Assembly: GCF_001425005.1 (NCBI RefSeq)
Contig: NZ_LMDB01000012.1
Span: 124,001-188,000 of the forward strand
Reading direction: 5' to 3'
From: Duganella sp. Root336D2
GTDB taxonomy: Bacteria; Pseudomonadota; Gammaproteobacteria; Burkholderiales; Burkholderiaceae_D
DNA: 64,000 nucleotides
Below are positions 34,374 through 44,059 of the stretch, in pieces (position 1 is the stretch's first letter; every line of letters begins with the position of its first letter). The position numbers were made by a program, and so were the translations under genes. Under the pieces are notes generated by a model, which was not told where the DNA came from, ran no database searches, and worked only from the letters and a program-made list of their open reading frames with translations.

Positions 34374-37277
34374 TTAAGGGTAGAAAATGGCGATGTGATA
34401 GCCGGAAGCTTTGAGCTCTTTTAGTTCGAAGTACAGTTTAATGCTTTGCTCGCTGCGCGGGCCGAAGCCTTTTTCGGCGTCGGCAGGCGACGGCAGGTAT
34501 TCGCCCGGAGCGAAGACGCGGCGCAGCACCGGCTTGTCGGCGTTGTCGTTCAGGGTCAGCTCGACATGCGGCCAGGCTTGCGGGGTCTTGGACTGGTTGC
34601 GCAGGACGGTGCTGAAGCTGAAAGTGTTTTCAGTCATGCTGGCCAGTTCGCCCGGTTCGACGCTAAGTGCGTCGAGCTGGGTTGGCAGGGCGATCTTGCA
34701 GCCCAGCGGCTGGCACACTGCGGCCAATGCCGGCTTCAGTTGCGGGTAGTTGGCGGCCAGCGTGTCGCGGAAGGTGGTCGCGGCTTGCAGCACCAGCCCG
34801 GCCAGCAGTATCGGGACGCCGAGCGCCATCGTGATCGTGACGGCCTTGCCATATTTCTGGCTGCGGTCGACGCGCTTCACGAAATTTAGGTCGGAGTGGT
34901 CTAGGTCCCCGGCGTTGGCGTCGGCTTTGGCTTCAGCTTCGTCAACGCCGGCGATGGCGCGCATGCGGGCGGCGATTTCTTCGGCGCTCGCTTCAGCTTC
35001 CGGGCCGTTTTCTTCGATGGCGAAGACGTCATGTTCTGCGCCCGGGGGGCTGGCGTCGCGGCGCGATTTGGCGCGTTTCAGGGCGCGTTCGCGGCGCGAC
35101 TTGGCCGGCGGTTCGACCGGTTCGAGCACTTCGTCGTCGGTGACGGACGCACCGTCATCCGGGGCGTCCGTGTTGACGGCTGCTACGGCGTGCAGGGCGG
35201 TTTCGTCGGGCTCGGCCAGGCTCCACGGCTCGCCAGCCGCTGCTGCGTCGGCCGCTGCTGCGTCGGCCGCGGCCCATGGTTCGGCGTCAAGCGGCGGCCC
35301 GTCCAGGCTATCTGCCTCGGCCGCTGCGGCTGGCGCGTCGGGCGCGGACCTTTCGTCGGACGGCAGGTCTTCAAAATGGTGCGCGTCGTCGAGGGCGGCG
35401 ATGACCAGGTGTTCCTGGGGCGTGTGGAGCGCGGGCCCGACGCGGCCGTCAGGGTGCGTATTGTCGGCTGACCATTGGTCGATAGCATCCAGAAGGGAGG
35501 TGCCGGTGCGCTCGCCCGTTTCCCCAACCGCGATGTTGTCGATTGCCTGCTCTGGCTCGGCGGACGCTGTGGTTTCCAATGCAAGCGCATCATCCAACGG
35601 GGCCAAGTTCTCTTCTGCCGCATGCCCCGGCTCGGCGGGAGTTTCGTCTTGATGCTCAACGTGTGATGGCGTTTCGAATGCGAGTGCTGCATCCGCAGGG
35701 AGCGCGGTCTCGCCGGCGGTTTGCGCCGGCTCGGCGAGGAATGCTTCGCCTGGCAGCTGTGCATCGACTGCGGCAGGTGAATCCGCGTGATCGGGCGGCG
35801 ATGGCGCTTCAAAAGCAAGTGCACCTTCCGCCGTGGGCTGGGCCTCTTCGGCAACGTACACTGGCTCGAGGGGGATTTCTTCTTCCAGCGGAGACGCGTC
35901 GGCGTCGGCTGGCGACTCCACATGGTCTTCCGGCAACAAGGACTCGACGGGTGTTTCGTCGCGATACGAAGGCGCTTCAGCTTCGGCCGGCAAATCCGCA
36001 TGGTCGACAGGCGACGTCGCTGCGATTGCGAGGGCCGGTTCCGACGGAAGCGTGTTTTCTTCGGCAGCCGGCAACGATTCGGCGAGTGTTTCGTCGCGAT
36101 GGGGCTGCGCTTCCACGACCGGCGAATCTGCCAGGGCGGCCGGCGTTGCCACGGCAGCTTCATTGACTGCCTGCGGCGCGTGCCCGACGGAATCGGACAG
36201 GGGAGCGGCTGCCGGTGTGCCTGTAACGGCCGGCGGGACAGGAACGACTGGAGATACCGCCTCCTCGATGGAGGCTGCAACTGGTAGCGGTGGCGGCGCA
36301 GGCGCGAATACCGGGCGCGCTGTGGGTGCGGCCGGTGCCGCGGCAGCCGGTGTCGTTTTTGTAGTGGCCGAGAAGGTGATATCCGGCGACAGTACGTCCG
36401 GATGCCAGGCCGGGGCAGCCGGGGACGGGGCTCTATCCGGCGGCGGAGGTGCCAATGGTGTCGACGCTTCTGCCGTTGCCGAGAAGATATCGTCTGGCGC
36501 CACCAAGTCGGCCAGCGACGACAGGCCGGCAGGCGACCGGGCCCGTGACGGAAGCGACACGGCGGCGGTATCGGGTACCAGCGGAGGCGATGGTTCGGCC
36601 GCGGCAGTGAACGTGGCGTCGGGCGACACGACATCGATCAGCGAGCGCGAAGCTGGCGATGACGGCGTTCGAGTTGCCGGCGGCAACGCAGCCGGCACCG
36701 AAGCGGGTGCCCTTGGTGCCTCAGCCGCGCGCAACGGTGCGGCCTGCTGCGATTGCGGCGCAGCATGCGTGGTCGCAGCCGCGAAGGCGCGGGTCACGGC
36801 GGCTATGGCGATGTCGTCAGGCGAAGGCGCTTTGGCTGGCGGTTGGGCTGCAGCGGGTGCCGGCTCGGCGACAGGCAAGGAGCCGGCCACGCTTGACGTC
36901 GCGCCGCTCGCGGGTGCGGTAGCGGAGCGCCAGACGGCAGGCGACGCAGCTTCGGCAGCCGGCACGGCAGCGCGCGGGGCTTCCTTGGGCGGCTCGCCGG
37001 CCAGAGGCGCAGCGACAGGCGTTTCGGCGAAATCGATCTCGAAATCGACCGGCGAACCATGCACATAGTCGGAAATCGCCGGCTTCGCAGGCGGCGCATC
37101 GGCAACTACATCGGGAATGACAGGAGTCGGCTTGGCCGCCGGTTCAACCAGGGCAGCATTGCCATCGAAAACCAGCGCGCAGGAGCCGCAACGGACAATG
37201 CCCCCGCGTAGTTTCAGTTGGTCAGCCGCGACCCTGAAGATCGTACTGCAATGGGGGCATTTAGTGGCGAGCGCCAT
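34374..37277 (-). CDS. Zinc-ribbon/DUF3426 membrane protein with very long linker
   Basis: A 967-residue protein. The N-terminus is an MJ0042-type zinc ribbon (C7, C10, C30, C33). Residues about 50-790 are low-complexity Ala/Pro/Glu-rich and probably disordered, one transmembrane helix follows (about 820-842, TITMALGVPILLAGLVLQA), and the DUF3426 domain ends the protein (about 845-965). Family members are usually 250-450 residues, so the linker is exceptional. The gene sits directly downstream of prmA, the usual betaproteobacterial location. Its function is unknown; the layout suggests a cytoplasmic metal-binding head tethered to a periplasmic domain. Confidence 0.85.
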   Translation of the reverse strand: MALATKCPHCSTIFRVAADQLKLRGGIVRCGSCALVFDGNAALVEPAAKPTPVIPDVVADAPPAKPAISDYVHGSPVDFEIDFAETPVAAPLAGEPPKEAPRAAVPAAEAASPAVWRSATAPASGATSSVAGSLPVAEPAPAAAQPPAKAPSPDDIAIAAVTRAFAAATTHAAPQSQQAAPLRAAEAPRAPASVPAALPPATRTPSSPASRSLIDVVSPDATFTAAAEPSPPLVPDTAAVSLPSRARSPAGLSSLADLVAPDDIFSATAEASTPLAPPPPDRAPSPAAPAWHPDVLSPDITFSATTKTTPAAAAPAAPTARPVFAPAPPPLPVAASIEEAVSPVVPVPPAVTGTPAAAPLSDSVGHAPQAVNEAAVATPAALADSPVVEAQPHRDETLAESLPAAEENTLPSEPALAIAATSPVDHADLPAEAEAPSYRDETPVESLLPEDHVESPADADASPLEEEIPLEPVYVAEEAQPTAEGALAFEAPSPPDHADSPAAVDAQLPGEAFLAEPAQTAGETALPADAALAFETPSHVEHQDETPAEPGHAAEENLAPLDDALALETTASAEPEQAIDNIAVGETGERTGTSLLDAIDQWSADNTHPDGRVGPALHTPQEHLVIAALDDAHHFEDLPSDERSAPDAPAAAAEADSLDGPPLDAEPWAAADAAAADAAAAGEPWSLAEPDETALHAVAAVNTDAPDDGASVTDDEVLEPVEPPAKSRRERALKRAKSRRDASPPGAEHDVFAIEENGPEAEASAEEIAARMRAIAGVDEAEAKADANAGDLDHSDLNFVKRVDRSQKYGKAVTITMALGVPILLAGLVLQAATTFRDTLAANYPQLKPALAAVCQPLGCKIALPTQLDALSVEPGELASMTENTFSFSTVLRNQSKTPQAWPHVELTLNDNADKPVLRRVFAPGEYLPSPADAEKGFGPRSEQSIKLYFELKELKASGYHIAIFYP

Positions 37278-37293
37278 CAGTCAGGGAAAAACC

Positions 37294-38205
37294 TTATGCC
37301 AGCGTGCCGGACAGGCACACCCAGCCTTCGTGCTCAGCCCAGACGCTCAGTTTGATGAACGGCGCGTAAGCCGCCGCGACTTCTTCCGCCTGGCGCGCCA
37401 GCACGCCGGACAGCACCAGCGAACCACCCGGCGCCACGCGGCCGGACAGCATCGGTGCCATCAGCTTCAGCGGCGAGGACAGGATGTTGGCCACCACGAT
37501 ATCGAAACGCTGCGCAGCAAACGCCGACTCCGCGAAATCATCCGGCACGAAGTACTGGATATCTTCCACGCGGTTGCGTACCGCATTGTCGTTGGCAGAC
37601 ACCACAGCCTGTGGATCGATATCCACGCCGGCAACGGTGGTAGCGCCCAGCTTGCGCGCCACCATGGCCAGGATGCCGGAACCGCAACCGTAGTCCAGCA
37701 CCGATTTGCCTGGCGCCGGATGGGCCTCCAGCCATTCCATGCACAGCTTGGTGGTCGGGTGCGAACCGGTACCGAAGGCCAGGCCCGGGTCCAGTTCCAG
37801 GATCAGCGCGGACGGATCCGGCGCTGCATGCCAGCTCGGCACGACCCAGATGTTCTTGCCGATATGGATCGGCTCAAATTGCGACTGGGTCAAACGCACC
37901 CAGTCAGCGTCCTCCACCTTGCGGGTGGTGAACTTGGGCAGGTGAGCCAGCCCGATCGCGCCGGCGGCAGCCGCCACGATCAGGGCCTGGTCTTCCTCGT
38001 CATCGGTCAGCGCGACCACGCGGCTATGATCCCATGCCGCTTCGGTCGGCTCCATGCCCGGCTCGCCGAACAGGGGTTTTTCGGCGTCGGTGCCTTCATC
38101 GGCATCCTCCACCGACACCGACAGCGCGCCCGCATCCATCAACGCTTCGGACAGGGCCTCAGCGTGTTCACGGGCTACTTCGATGACGATTTCAGTCCAG
38201 CTCAT
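37294..38205 (-). CDS. prmA: Ribosomal protein L11 methyltransferase
   Basis: A 303-residue SAM-dependent enzyme that methylates ribosomal protein L11. The SAM-binding motif I is [20 protein letters not shown], preceded by [18 protein letters not shown], typical of PrmA, and followed by [10 protein letters not shown] as motif IV. The start at 38205 gives the conserved [11 protein letters not shown]-terminus; 32 upstream codons in the open frame are discarded. It follows accC by 16 bp in the minus-strand operon. Confidence 0.96.
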   Translation of the reverse strand: MSWTEIVIEVAREHAEALSEALMDAGALSVSVEDADEGTDAEKPLFGEPGMEPTEAAWDHSRVVALTDDEEDQALIVAAAAGAIGLAHLPKFTTRKVEDADWVRLTQSQFEPIHIGKNIWVVPSWHAAPDPSALILELDPGLAFGTGSHPTTKLCMEWLEAHPAPGKSVLDYGCGSGILAMVARKLGATTVAGVDIDPQAVVSANDNAVRNRVEDIQYFVPDDFAESAFAAQRFDIVVANILSSPLKLMAPMLSGRVAPGGSLVLSGVLARQAEEVAAAYAPFIKLSVWAEHEGWVCLSGTLA

Positions 38206-38221
38206 ATTATTACTACCTGCC

Positions 38222-39580
38222 TTATTTACCTGCTTTTGGCATTTCTGCCAGTCGTTGTTCAAGATAGTGGATGTTGGTGCCGCCTTCGATGAAGCGCGCA
38301 TCGACCATCAGCTCGCGGTGCAGCGGGATGTTGGTCGAAATGCCTTCGACCACCATTTCCGACAGAGCGATCTGCATGCGGCGGATAGCCTGCTCGCGGG
38401 TTGCGCCGTAAGTAATGACCTTGCCGATCATCGAATCGTAGTTCGGTGGTACAAAGTAACCCGCATAGGAGTGCGAGTCAACACGCACGCCTGGGCCACC
38501 CGGAGTATGCCATGCAGTGATGCGGCCTGGCGACGGGGTGAACTTGAACGGATCCTCGGCATTGATACGGCATTCGATGGCGTGGCCGGACAGCAGCACG
38601 TCGCGCTGGCGGAAGCGCAGCTTCTCGCCCGCGGCAATGCGGATCTGTTCCTGCACGATGTCGATACCGGTGATCATTTCGGTGACCGGGTGCTCAACCT
38701 GGACGCGGGTGTTCATTTCGATGAAATAGAACTCGCCGTTTTCATACAGGAATTCGAAGGTGCCGGCGCCACGGTAGCCGATCTTGCGGCAAGCTTCGGC
38801 GCAGCGGTCGCCGATCTTCTCGATCACCTTGCGTGGGATGCCGGGGGCCGGTGCTTCTTCGATCACCTTCTGGTGGCGGCGCTGCATCGAGCAGTCGCGT
38901 TCGCCCAGCCAGACTGCGTTCTTATGTTCGTCGGCCAGGATCTGGATTTCCACGTGGCGCGGATTCTCCAGGTACTTCTCCATATAGACTTCCGGATTGC
39001 CGAAGGCGGCGCCGGCTTCCGATTTGGTCATGGTGACCGCGTTCAGCAGGGCAGCTTCGGTATGCACCACGCGCATGCCGCGGCCACCGCCGCCGCCTGC
39101 GGCCTTGATGATGACCGGATAGCCGACTTTGCGGGCGATCTGCACGATGACTTTCGGATCATCCGGCAGGGCGCCTTCGGAACCTGGCACGCAAGGCACG
39201 CCGGCTTTGATCATGGCGTGCTTGGCCGACACTTTGTCGCCCATCATGCGGATCGATTCGGCGCGCGGGCCGATAAAGACGAAACCGGATTTTTCCACGC
39301 GCTCGGCAAAGTCCGCGTTCTCGGACAGGAAGCCGTAGCCTGGGTGGATCGCTTCCGCGTCGGTCACTTCGGCCGCGGAAATAATGGCCGGCATATTCAG
39401 GTAGGACTGGGCCGAAGGAGCAGGGCCGATGCAGACGGATTCGTCGGCCAGCTTCACATACTTGGCGTCACGGTCGGCCTCGGAGTGCACGACCACAGTC
39501 TTGATGCCCAGTTCGCGACACGCGCGCTGGATGCGCAGGGCGATTTCACCGCGATTGGCAATAAGGATTTTTTCAAACAT
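38222..39580 (-). CDS. accC: Acetyl-CoA carboxylase, biotin carboxylase subunit
   Basis: A 452-residue ATP-grasp enzyme that carboxylates biotin on AccB in the first step of fatty acid synthesis. The start at 39580 gives the standard [17 protein letters not shown]-terminus. The Gly-rich ATP loop ([12 protein letters not shown]), the catalytic [14 protein letters not shown] motif and the C-terminal domain ([12 protein letters not shown]) are all present. It lies 75 bp downstream of accB. Confidence 0.98.
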   Translation of the reverse strand: MFEKILIANRGEIALRIQRACRELGIKTVVVHSEADRDAKYVKLADESVCIGPAPSAQSYLNMPAIISAAEVTDAEAIHPGYGFLSENADFAERVEKSGFVFIGPRAESIRMMGDKVSAKHAMIKAGVPCVPGSEGALPDDPKVIVQIARKVGYPVIIKAAGGGGGRGMRVVHTEAALLNAVTMTKSEAGAAFGNPEVYMEKYLENPRHVEIQILADEHKNAVWLGERDCSMQRRHQKVIEEAPAPGIPRKVIEKIGDRCAEACRKIGYRGAGTFEFLYENGEFYFIEMNTRVQVEHPVTEMITGIDIVQEQIRIAAGEKLRFRQRDVLLSGHAIECRINAEDPFKFTPSPGRITAWHTPGGPGVRVDSHSYAGYFVPPNYDSMIGKVITYGATREQAIRRMQIALSEMVVEGISTNIPLHRELMVDARFIEGGTNIHYLEQRLAEMPKAGK

Positions 39581-39655
39581 GGCAGCTTCTATGTTTGTGT
39601 GGAAAGGGGAGGTTGTGTTGGCTGCCTGGGTATCCATTGCAGCCATGGCCCGGCT

Positions 39656-40123
39656 TTAGCCGATCACAAACAATGGCTGGCCGAATTCGACCGGTTGGCC
39701 GTTCTCGACCAGGATCTGGGTGATGGTGCCGGACTTGTCGGCATCGATCTCGTTCAGCAGCTTCATCGCTTCGATGATGCACAGGGTGTCGCCCTCTTTC
39801 ACGGTGGCGCCCACTTCAACGAAGGCTGGGTTGCCAGGTGCGGAAGCGCGGTAGAAGGTACCCACCATCGGGGACTTGACAACGTGGCCGGTTGGCTCGG
39901 CGGCAGCTGGAGCGGCGGCAGGCGCGGCAACCGGTGCGGCGACGGGAGCGCCGGCAGGTGCGTAATGGGTTGGCGCTTGCGACGGCATCATCATTACCTG
40001 GTTTTGGGCCAGACCGCCGGACTTGACGATGCGAACCTTGCTTTCGCCTTCGGTCACTTCCAGTTCAGCGATGTCCGACTCTGCTACCAGGTCGATCAGC
40101 GTCTTCAGCTTGCGTAGATCCAT
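39656..40123 (-). CDS. accB: Acetyl-CoA carboxylase, biotin carboxyl carrier protein
   Basis: A 155-residue carrier protein. The N-terminal helix region ([16 protein letters not shown]) leads to an Ala/Pro-rich flexible linker (about 55-76) and the biotinyl domain with the biotin-accepting lysine K121 in EAMKLLNE. It carries carboxybiotin between AccC and the carboxyltransferase AccAD. GGGAGCC precedes the start. It stands between aroQ and accC. Confidence 0.97.
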   Translation of the reverse strand: MDLRKLKTLIDLVAESDIAELEVTEGESKVRIVKSGGLAQNQVMMMPSQAPTHYAPAGAPVAAPVAAPAAAPAAAEPTGHVVKSPMVGTFYRASAPGNPAFVEVGATVKEGDTLCIIEAMKLLNEIDADKSGTITQILVENGQPVEFGQPLFVIG

Positions 40124-40218
40124 GTTGTTGGCTCCCTTGTTCTATCTATTATGTTGACGGTTACTTTGATGCCGCCTTATGGGCGGCATCGCGTTAGATG
40201 TGCGCAGATCGCGGTAGA

Positions 40219-40656
40219 TTACTTGCTTTTTAAGGCAAAGTCGATGGCGAGACGATATCCCTCGATACCAAGCCCGCAGATCGTCCCCTGTGCGATTGCG
40301 CTGAGATAGGAATGGTGGCGGAACTCCTCCCGCCGATAAATATTCGAAATGTGTACTTCAATAAAAGGAATCGCTACGCCTGTCAATGCATCGCGCAGTG
40401 CGACGCTGGTGTGGGTATAGCCTCCCGGGTTGATGACGATGAAATCCACGCCCTCGGTTCGGGCTGCGTGGATGCGGTCAATCAACGCTCCTTCGTGGTT
40501 GCTCTGGAAACAGGCGAGCTGGGCCCCGGCGGTCCTGGCCTGTGCCTGCGCAGCCTGTTCAACGTCTGCCAAGGTGCTGGCGCCGTAAGTTTCAGGCTCG
40601 CGCGTCCCCAACAAATTCAGGTTGGGGCCATTAAGTAGCAACAGCTTCGATGCCAT
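40219..40656 (-). CDS. aroQ: Type II 3-dehydroquinate dehydratase
   Basis: A 145-residue enzyme of the shikimate pathway, converting 3-dehydroquinate to 3-dehydroshikimate. The active-site motifs are visible: [48 protein letters not shown] and [17 protein letters not shown]. The start at 40656 matches the family; 15 upstream codons in frame are discarded. It heads the aroQ-accB-accC-prmA cluster; aroE lies elsewhere in this window at 47597. Confidence 0.97.
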   Translation of the reverse strand: MASKLLLLNGPNLNLLGTREPETYGASTLADVEQAAQAQARTAGAQLACFQSNHEGALIDRIHAARTEGVDFIVINPGGYTHTSVALRDALTGVAIPFIEVHISNIYRREEFRHHSYLSAIAQGTICGLGIEGYRLAIDFALKSK

Positions 40657-40771
40657 GATTCCCTGACCATTTTCCGCGAAAGTTCCGCATTTTGCCGCCA
40701 TCTACGAGCATTGGCAAGAGAAAATAACTTGGCGGAAGTTAATAGAACGGTCGTTCGGCGACCGGCTTCCA

Positions 40772-41317
40772 CTAGTTTAAGGCCGCCAGGTCGGCCTTCA
40801 GGTCGTCGAATTTCAGGCGTGCCAGGTAAGTCTTTTTGACCGTGCCGTCAGCGCCAATCAGGACCGTGAAGGGCAGGCCGCCTTGCGTATTGCCGAACTG
40901 GCGCGACAGTTCTGTGCCGCTCATGCCGGCCACATAAACGGGGTAGGCGACCTTCACCTTCTGTGTGAATTCTGCAATATTGGATGGCGAATCGATGCCG
41001 ATGCCGAGCACCTGGACCTTCTTTCCAAGCTCGGAATTTTGCAGTTCCGACAATTCCGGCATCTCTTCCACGCACGGCGCGCACCACGGCGCCCAGAAAT
41101 TCACCAGCAGGTTCTTGCCTTTCCATTGCGCCAGCGCTTCCCTGGAGCCTTTATCATTTGGCAAGGTTTCTGCCATCAGGGCGGCTACGGGGCTGGTCAC
41201 GCCGGCCGGGGCAGTGGTGGTGAGCGGGTCCGGGGTTTGTTTGGTGTGGATGCCGTACCAGGCGCCGGCGCCCAGGAAAAGGACCGCGACAACGGCGTAA
41301 ATTGCAATTTTTTTCAT
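40772..41317 (-). CDS. TlpA-family thiol-disulfide oxidoreductase
   Basis: A 181-residue thioredoxin-fold protein anchored by an N-terminal transmembrane segment (about 3-22). The redox site is WAPWCAPC (C79 and C82), and the cis-proline loop is GGLPFTVLI. It should work in the periplasm, for example in cytochrome c maturation or protein disulfide reduction. Its ATG overlaps the preceding gene's stop as TAATG, indicating coupling. Confidence 0.92.
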   Translation of the reverse strand: MKKIAIYAVVAVLFLGAGAWYGIHTKQTPDPLTTTAPAGVTSPVAALMAETLPNDKGSREALAQWKGKNLLVNFWAPWCAPCVEEMPELSELQNSELGKKVQVLGIGIDSPSNIAEFTQKVKVAYPVYVAGMSGTELSRQFGNTQGGLPFTVLIGADGTVKKTYLARLKFDDLKADLAALN

Positions 41318-41925
41318 TATTGGGCTGGGTGCGAGCTATTGGTGAGGATGGTGCGTACTTCCGCGATATCGGCGCGCAGCAGCTTGTCGCCGCTTTTCTT
41401 TTTTGCGCCGCGCAGGTCGTCCTGTTCATAGATTTCGACGTGCACGCCGGTATTTTTCCACATGAAGCTGGCCGTTTCCGCGTCTTCGAAACGGGGGCCG
41501 CGGAAGTGGGGCGATTCAGAAATTTCGATTTGCAGGTTCTTGTTCAATAGATAAATCTCCACTTCCTTGGCGCTGTCCACGAAGACTTGCAGGTGGATGT
41601 CGTCGTGCATTCCGGCCGTGCCGTGCAGGACGGAGCCGGTCAGGAAGGGTTGGTATTGTTCCAGCATTTCCATGACCTGCAAAGCCAGGCCGCGCAATCT
41701 GAATAAATGCGCCGGGTGGGTGTCCGCATTATATAAAGCGTGGTATAGGCGGACTTCTTCCTCGATCTGTTCGTTGTCGGGGAGGGCGTCGGGCAGGTCG
41801 CGCGCCTGGGCGTCGCCTAATATCTGGCGCGCGGCTTTGCGTTTGGCGCTGCCGTAGTCGGCGCCATCCTGCGCAATCATGCGGGCGGCGGCGGCGGCGA
41901 TTTCGGTTTTGATCTCGGGGTTCAT
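41317..41925 (-). CDS. Nucleotidyltransferase-like protein of unknown function
   Basis: A 202-residue cytoplasmic protein. A helical N-terminal half (about 1-100) precedes a short region resembling minimal nucleotidyltransferase domains: GSVLHGTAGMHDDIHLQVFVDSAKEVEIYLL, with a GS...G...DD pattern. Assignment rests on this pattern only. The start at 41925 gives a reasonable N-terminus; the frame upstream runs through a palindromic repeat. It is divergent from mpl and coupled to tlpA. Genes of this kind adjoin mpl in related genomes, but no role is established. Confidence 0.6.
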   Translation of the reverse strand: MNPEIKTEIAAAAARMIAQDGADYGSAKRKAARQILGDAQARDLPDALPDNEQIEEEVRLYHALYNADTHPAHLFRLRGLALQVMEMLEQYQPFLTGSVLHGTAGMHDDIHLQVFVDSAKEVEIYLLNKNLQIEISESPHFRGPRFEDAETASFMWKNTGVHVEIYEQDDLRGAKKKSGDKLLRADIAEVRTILTNSSHPAQ

Positions 41926-41941
41926 GGATGCATCATACCTA

Positions 41942-41982
41942 AAACCGGTAAACCAGGGTCTGACCCATAGGGTCAGACCCTG
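41942..41982. repeat. Palindromic repeat, copy C-left
   Basis: The flank AAACCGGTAAACC is followed by a 13-bp perfect stem (41954-41966 with 41970-41982) with a 3-nt loop. It is the third locus of the family. It lies in the divergent gap between the nucleotidyltransferase-like gene and mpl. Confidence 0.85.
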
Positions 41983-42025
41983 TACGGTCTCGCGGTCTGC
42001 GGTTTGGGTTATGCGAACCAACCCC

Positions 42026-42053
42026 GCGGGCCGGACCCCGGTTTACCGGTTTT
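42026..42053. repeat. Palindromic repeat, copy C-right (degenerate)
   Basis: On the minus strand this reads AAAACCGGTAAACC followed by a diverged core, an inverted partner to copy C-left about 45 bp away. The doublet therefore has the same architecture as that between nrdA and nrdB. Confidence 0.7.
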
Positions 42054-42095
42054 AATCAGGTAAAATCCGGCTCTTGATTCTTTTCCATCACCACC

Positions 42096-43478
42096 ATGCA
42101 CATCCACATCCTAGGCATCTGCGGCACTTTCATGGGCGGCCTTGCCGTTCTGGCAAAGGAAGCCGGCCACCGTGTAACGGGTTGCGACGCCAATGTCTAC
42201 CCCCCGATGAGCACGCAGCTGGAAGCCCAGGGTATTGAACTGATCCAGGGCTTCGGCCCCGAGCAGGTGGAATTGCATCCCGACCTTTATGTGATCGGCA
42301 ACGTGGTTTCGCGCGGCAATGCGCTGGTGGAAGAGATCATGAACCGCAACCTGCCAATGATCTCCGGCCCGCAATGGATCGGCGAGCACATCCTGAAAGA
42401 CAAATGGGTGCTGTCGGTTGCCGGCACGCACGGCAAGACCACCACCTCGGCCATGGTGGTCTGGATCCTGGAGCACGCCGGTTACGCGCCCGGCTTCCTG
42501 ATCGGCGGCATCCCGCAGAATTTCGGCATCTCGGCGCGCCTCACCGGCCCCGGCGCCAACTCCGAATTCTTCGTCATTGAAGCGGACGAATACGACACCG
42601 CCTTCTTCGACAAGCGCAGCAAGTTCGTGCACTACCACTCGAAGACGGCCATCCTGAACAACCTGGAATACGACCACGCCGACATCTTCCCGGACATCGG
42701 CGCCATTGAAACCCAGTTCCACCACCTGGTGCGCACCGTCCCCGGCATCGGCCGCGTGATCGCCAATGCCGATGAAGGCAGCCTGCAGCGCGTGCTGAAA
42801 CGCGGCTGCTGGAGTGAGAAGGAAACTTTCGGCGCTGCGCAAGGCGCCGACTGGGCCATGGCCGAGCATGCCGACGGCAGCTTCGACGTCATCTTCAAAG
42901 GCGCCAGGGCCGCCACCGTGACCTGGCAGCTGACCGGTAAACATAACCGTTCCAACGCGCTGGCCGCGATTGCGGCCGCGCGCCACGTGGGCGTGCCGAT
43001 CGAGATCGCCGCCCAGGCGCTGGCAGACTTCCAGAGCGTCAAGCGCCGCATGGAAGTGCGCGGCACTGTCGGCGGCGTCACCGTGTACGACGATTTCGCC
43101 CACCACCCGACCGCCATCGAGACCACCGTCGGCGGCCTGCGCCAGAAACTCAATAATGAATCGGGCGCCAAGGCGGGACGCATCCTGGCCGTGCTGGAGC
43201 CGCGCTCCAACACCATGAAGCTGGGCACCATGAAAGACGCACTGCCCGGCAGTTTGAAAGACGCCGACCTGATATTCGGCTTCGGCAGTGAAAAGGCCCT
43301 GGGCTGGAAGCTCGCCGAGGCGTTGTCGCCGATGGGCCAGATCGCTGCGGCCTACGAAGACCTCGACCTGATGGTGAAGGCCATCGTGGCGCAGGCCAAG
43401 CCGGGCGACCATATTATTGTGATGAGCAACGGCGGCTTCGGCGGCGTGCACCAGAAATTGCTGGAGGCGCTGAAGTAA
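42096..43478 (+). CDS. mpl: Murein peptide ligase
   Basis: A 460-residue Mur-ligase-family enzyme that joins recycled L-Ala-gamma-D-Glu-meso-DAP tripeptide to UDP-MurNAc in cell-wall recycling. The N-terminus MHIHILGICGTFMGGLA is diagnostic of Mpl, with the P-loop GTHGKTTT at 110-117 and the family motifs VIEADEYDTAFFDKRSKF and NNLEYDHADIF. The stop overlaps the next start as TAATG, and the gene heads a long plus-strand run. Confidence 0.95.
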   Translation: MHIHILGICGTFMGGLAVLAKEAGHRVTGCDANVYPPMSTQLEAQGIELIQGFGPEQVELHPDLYVIGNVVSRGNALVEEIMNRNLPMISGPQWIGEHILKDKWVLSVAGTHGKTTTSAMVVWILEHAGYAPGFLIGGIPQNFGISARLTGPGANSEFFVIEADEYDTAFFDKRSKFVHYHSKTAILNNLEYDHADIFPDIGAIETQFHHLVRTVPGIGRVIANADEGSLQRVLKRGCWSEKETFGAAQGADWAMAEHADGSFDVIFKGARAATVTWQLTGKHNRSNALAAIAAARHVGVPIEIAAQALADFQSVKRRMEVRGTVGGVTVYDDFAHHPTAIETTVGGLRQKLNNESGAKAGRILAVLEPRSNTMKLGTMKDALPGSLKDADLIFGFGSEKALGWKLAEALSPMGQIAAAYEDLDLMVKAIVAQAKPGDHIIVMSNGGFGGVHQKLLEALK

Positions 43479-44059
43479 TGATTTTGTACTTGCATGGCTT
43501 CCGCTCTTCACCGCTGTCGATGAAGGCGCGGCTGACCGGGCAGCGGATGGCGCAGCTTGGCCGCAGTGCGGAGTTCATTTGCCCCCAGCTGCCGGCCAGC
43601 CCAAAGCTGGCGATGGAACTGGCAATGGGACTGGTGGCGCACGTCCCGCCGTCCGGGCTCACCATCATCGGATCGTCCTTGGGCGGCTACTATGCCACCT
43701 GGATGGCGGAAAAACTCAAATGCCGCGCGGTCGTCTTGAACCCGGCCGTGGTTGCGGCGCTGGATCTGGAGAAGCATGTCGGTGTGACGACCGCCTACCA
43801 TTCCGATGAGCTGTTCGAATTCAAGCGTGAATATATAGACGAGCTTCTGGCGCTGTCTCCGGGCCACATGCTGGAGATGGAGCGCTATTTCCTGATTGCC
43901 TGCACCGGCGACGAAGTACTGGACTACCGCCAGATGCTGGTCCACTATCGCGGCGCGAAACGCAAGGTGGTGGAAGGCAGCGACCACGCTATCAGCGAAT
44001 ACGCCGATTACCTCGACGAAGTGCTCGAGTTCTGTGGCATCACGGGCGGGACGCGATGA
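43478..44059 (+). CDS. YqiA/YcfP-type alpha/beta-hydrolase
   Basis: A 193-residue hydrolase with oxyanion strand MILYLHGFRSSP, nucleophile motif GSSLGGYYATW (S67), a likely acid aspartate in TGDEVLDYR and histidine in GSDHAISEY. Such proteins are carboxylesterases of unclear physiological role. Coupled to mpl by TAATG and to ubiC by a 4-bp ATGA overlap. Confidence 0.88.
   Translation: MILYLHGFRSSPLSMKARLTGQRMAQLGRSAEFICPQLPASPKLAMELAMGLVAHVPPSGLTIIGSSLGGYYATWMAEKLKCRAVVLNPAVVAALDLEKHVGVTTAYHSDELFEFKREYIDELLALSPGHMLEMERYFLIACTGDEVLDYRQMLVHYRGAKRKVVEGSDHAISEYADYLDEVLEFCGITGGTR

Noticed and set aside
39581-39646. N-terminal extension of accC
   Set aside because: The conserved AccC N-terminus starts at 39580; the extra 22 codons are unlike any AccC.
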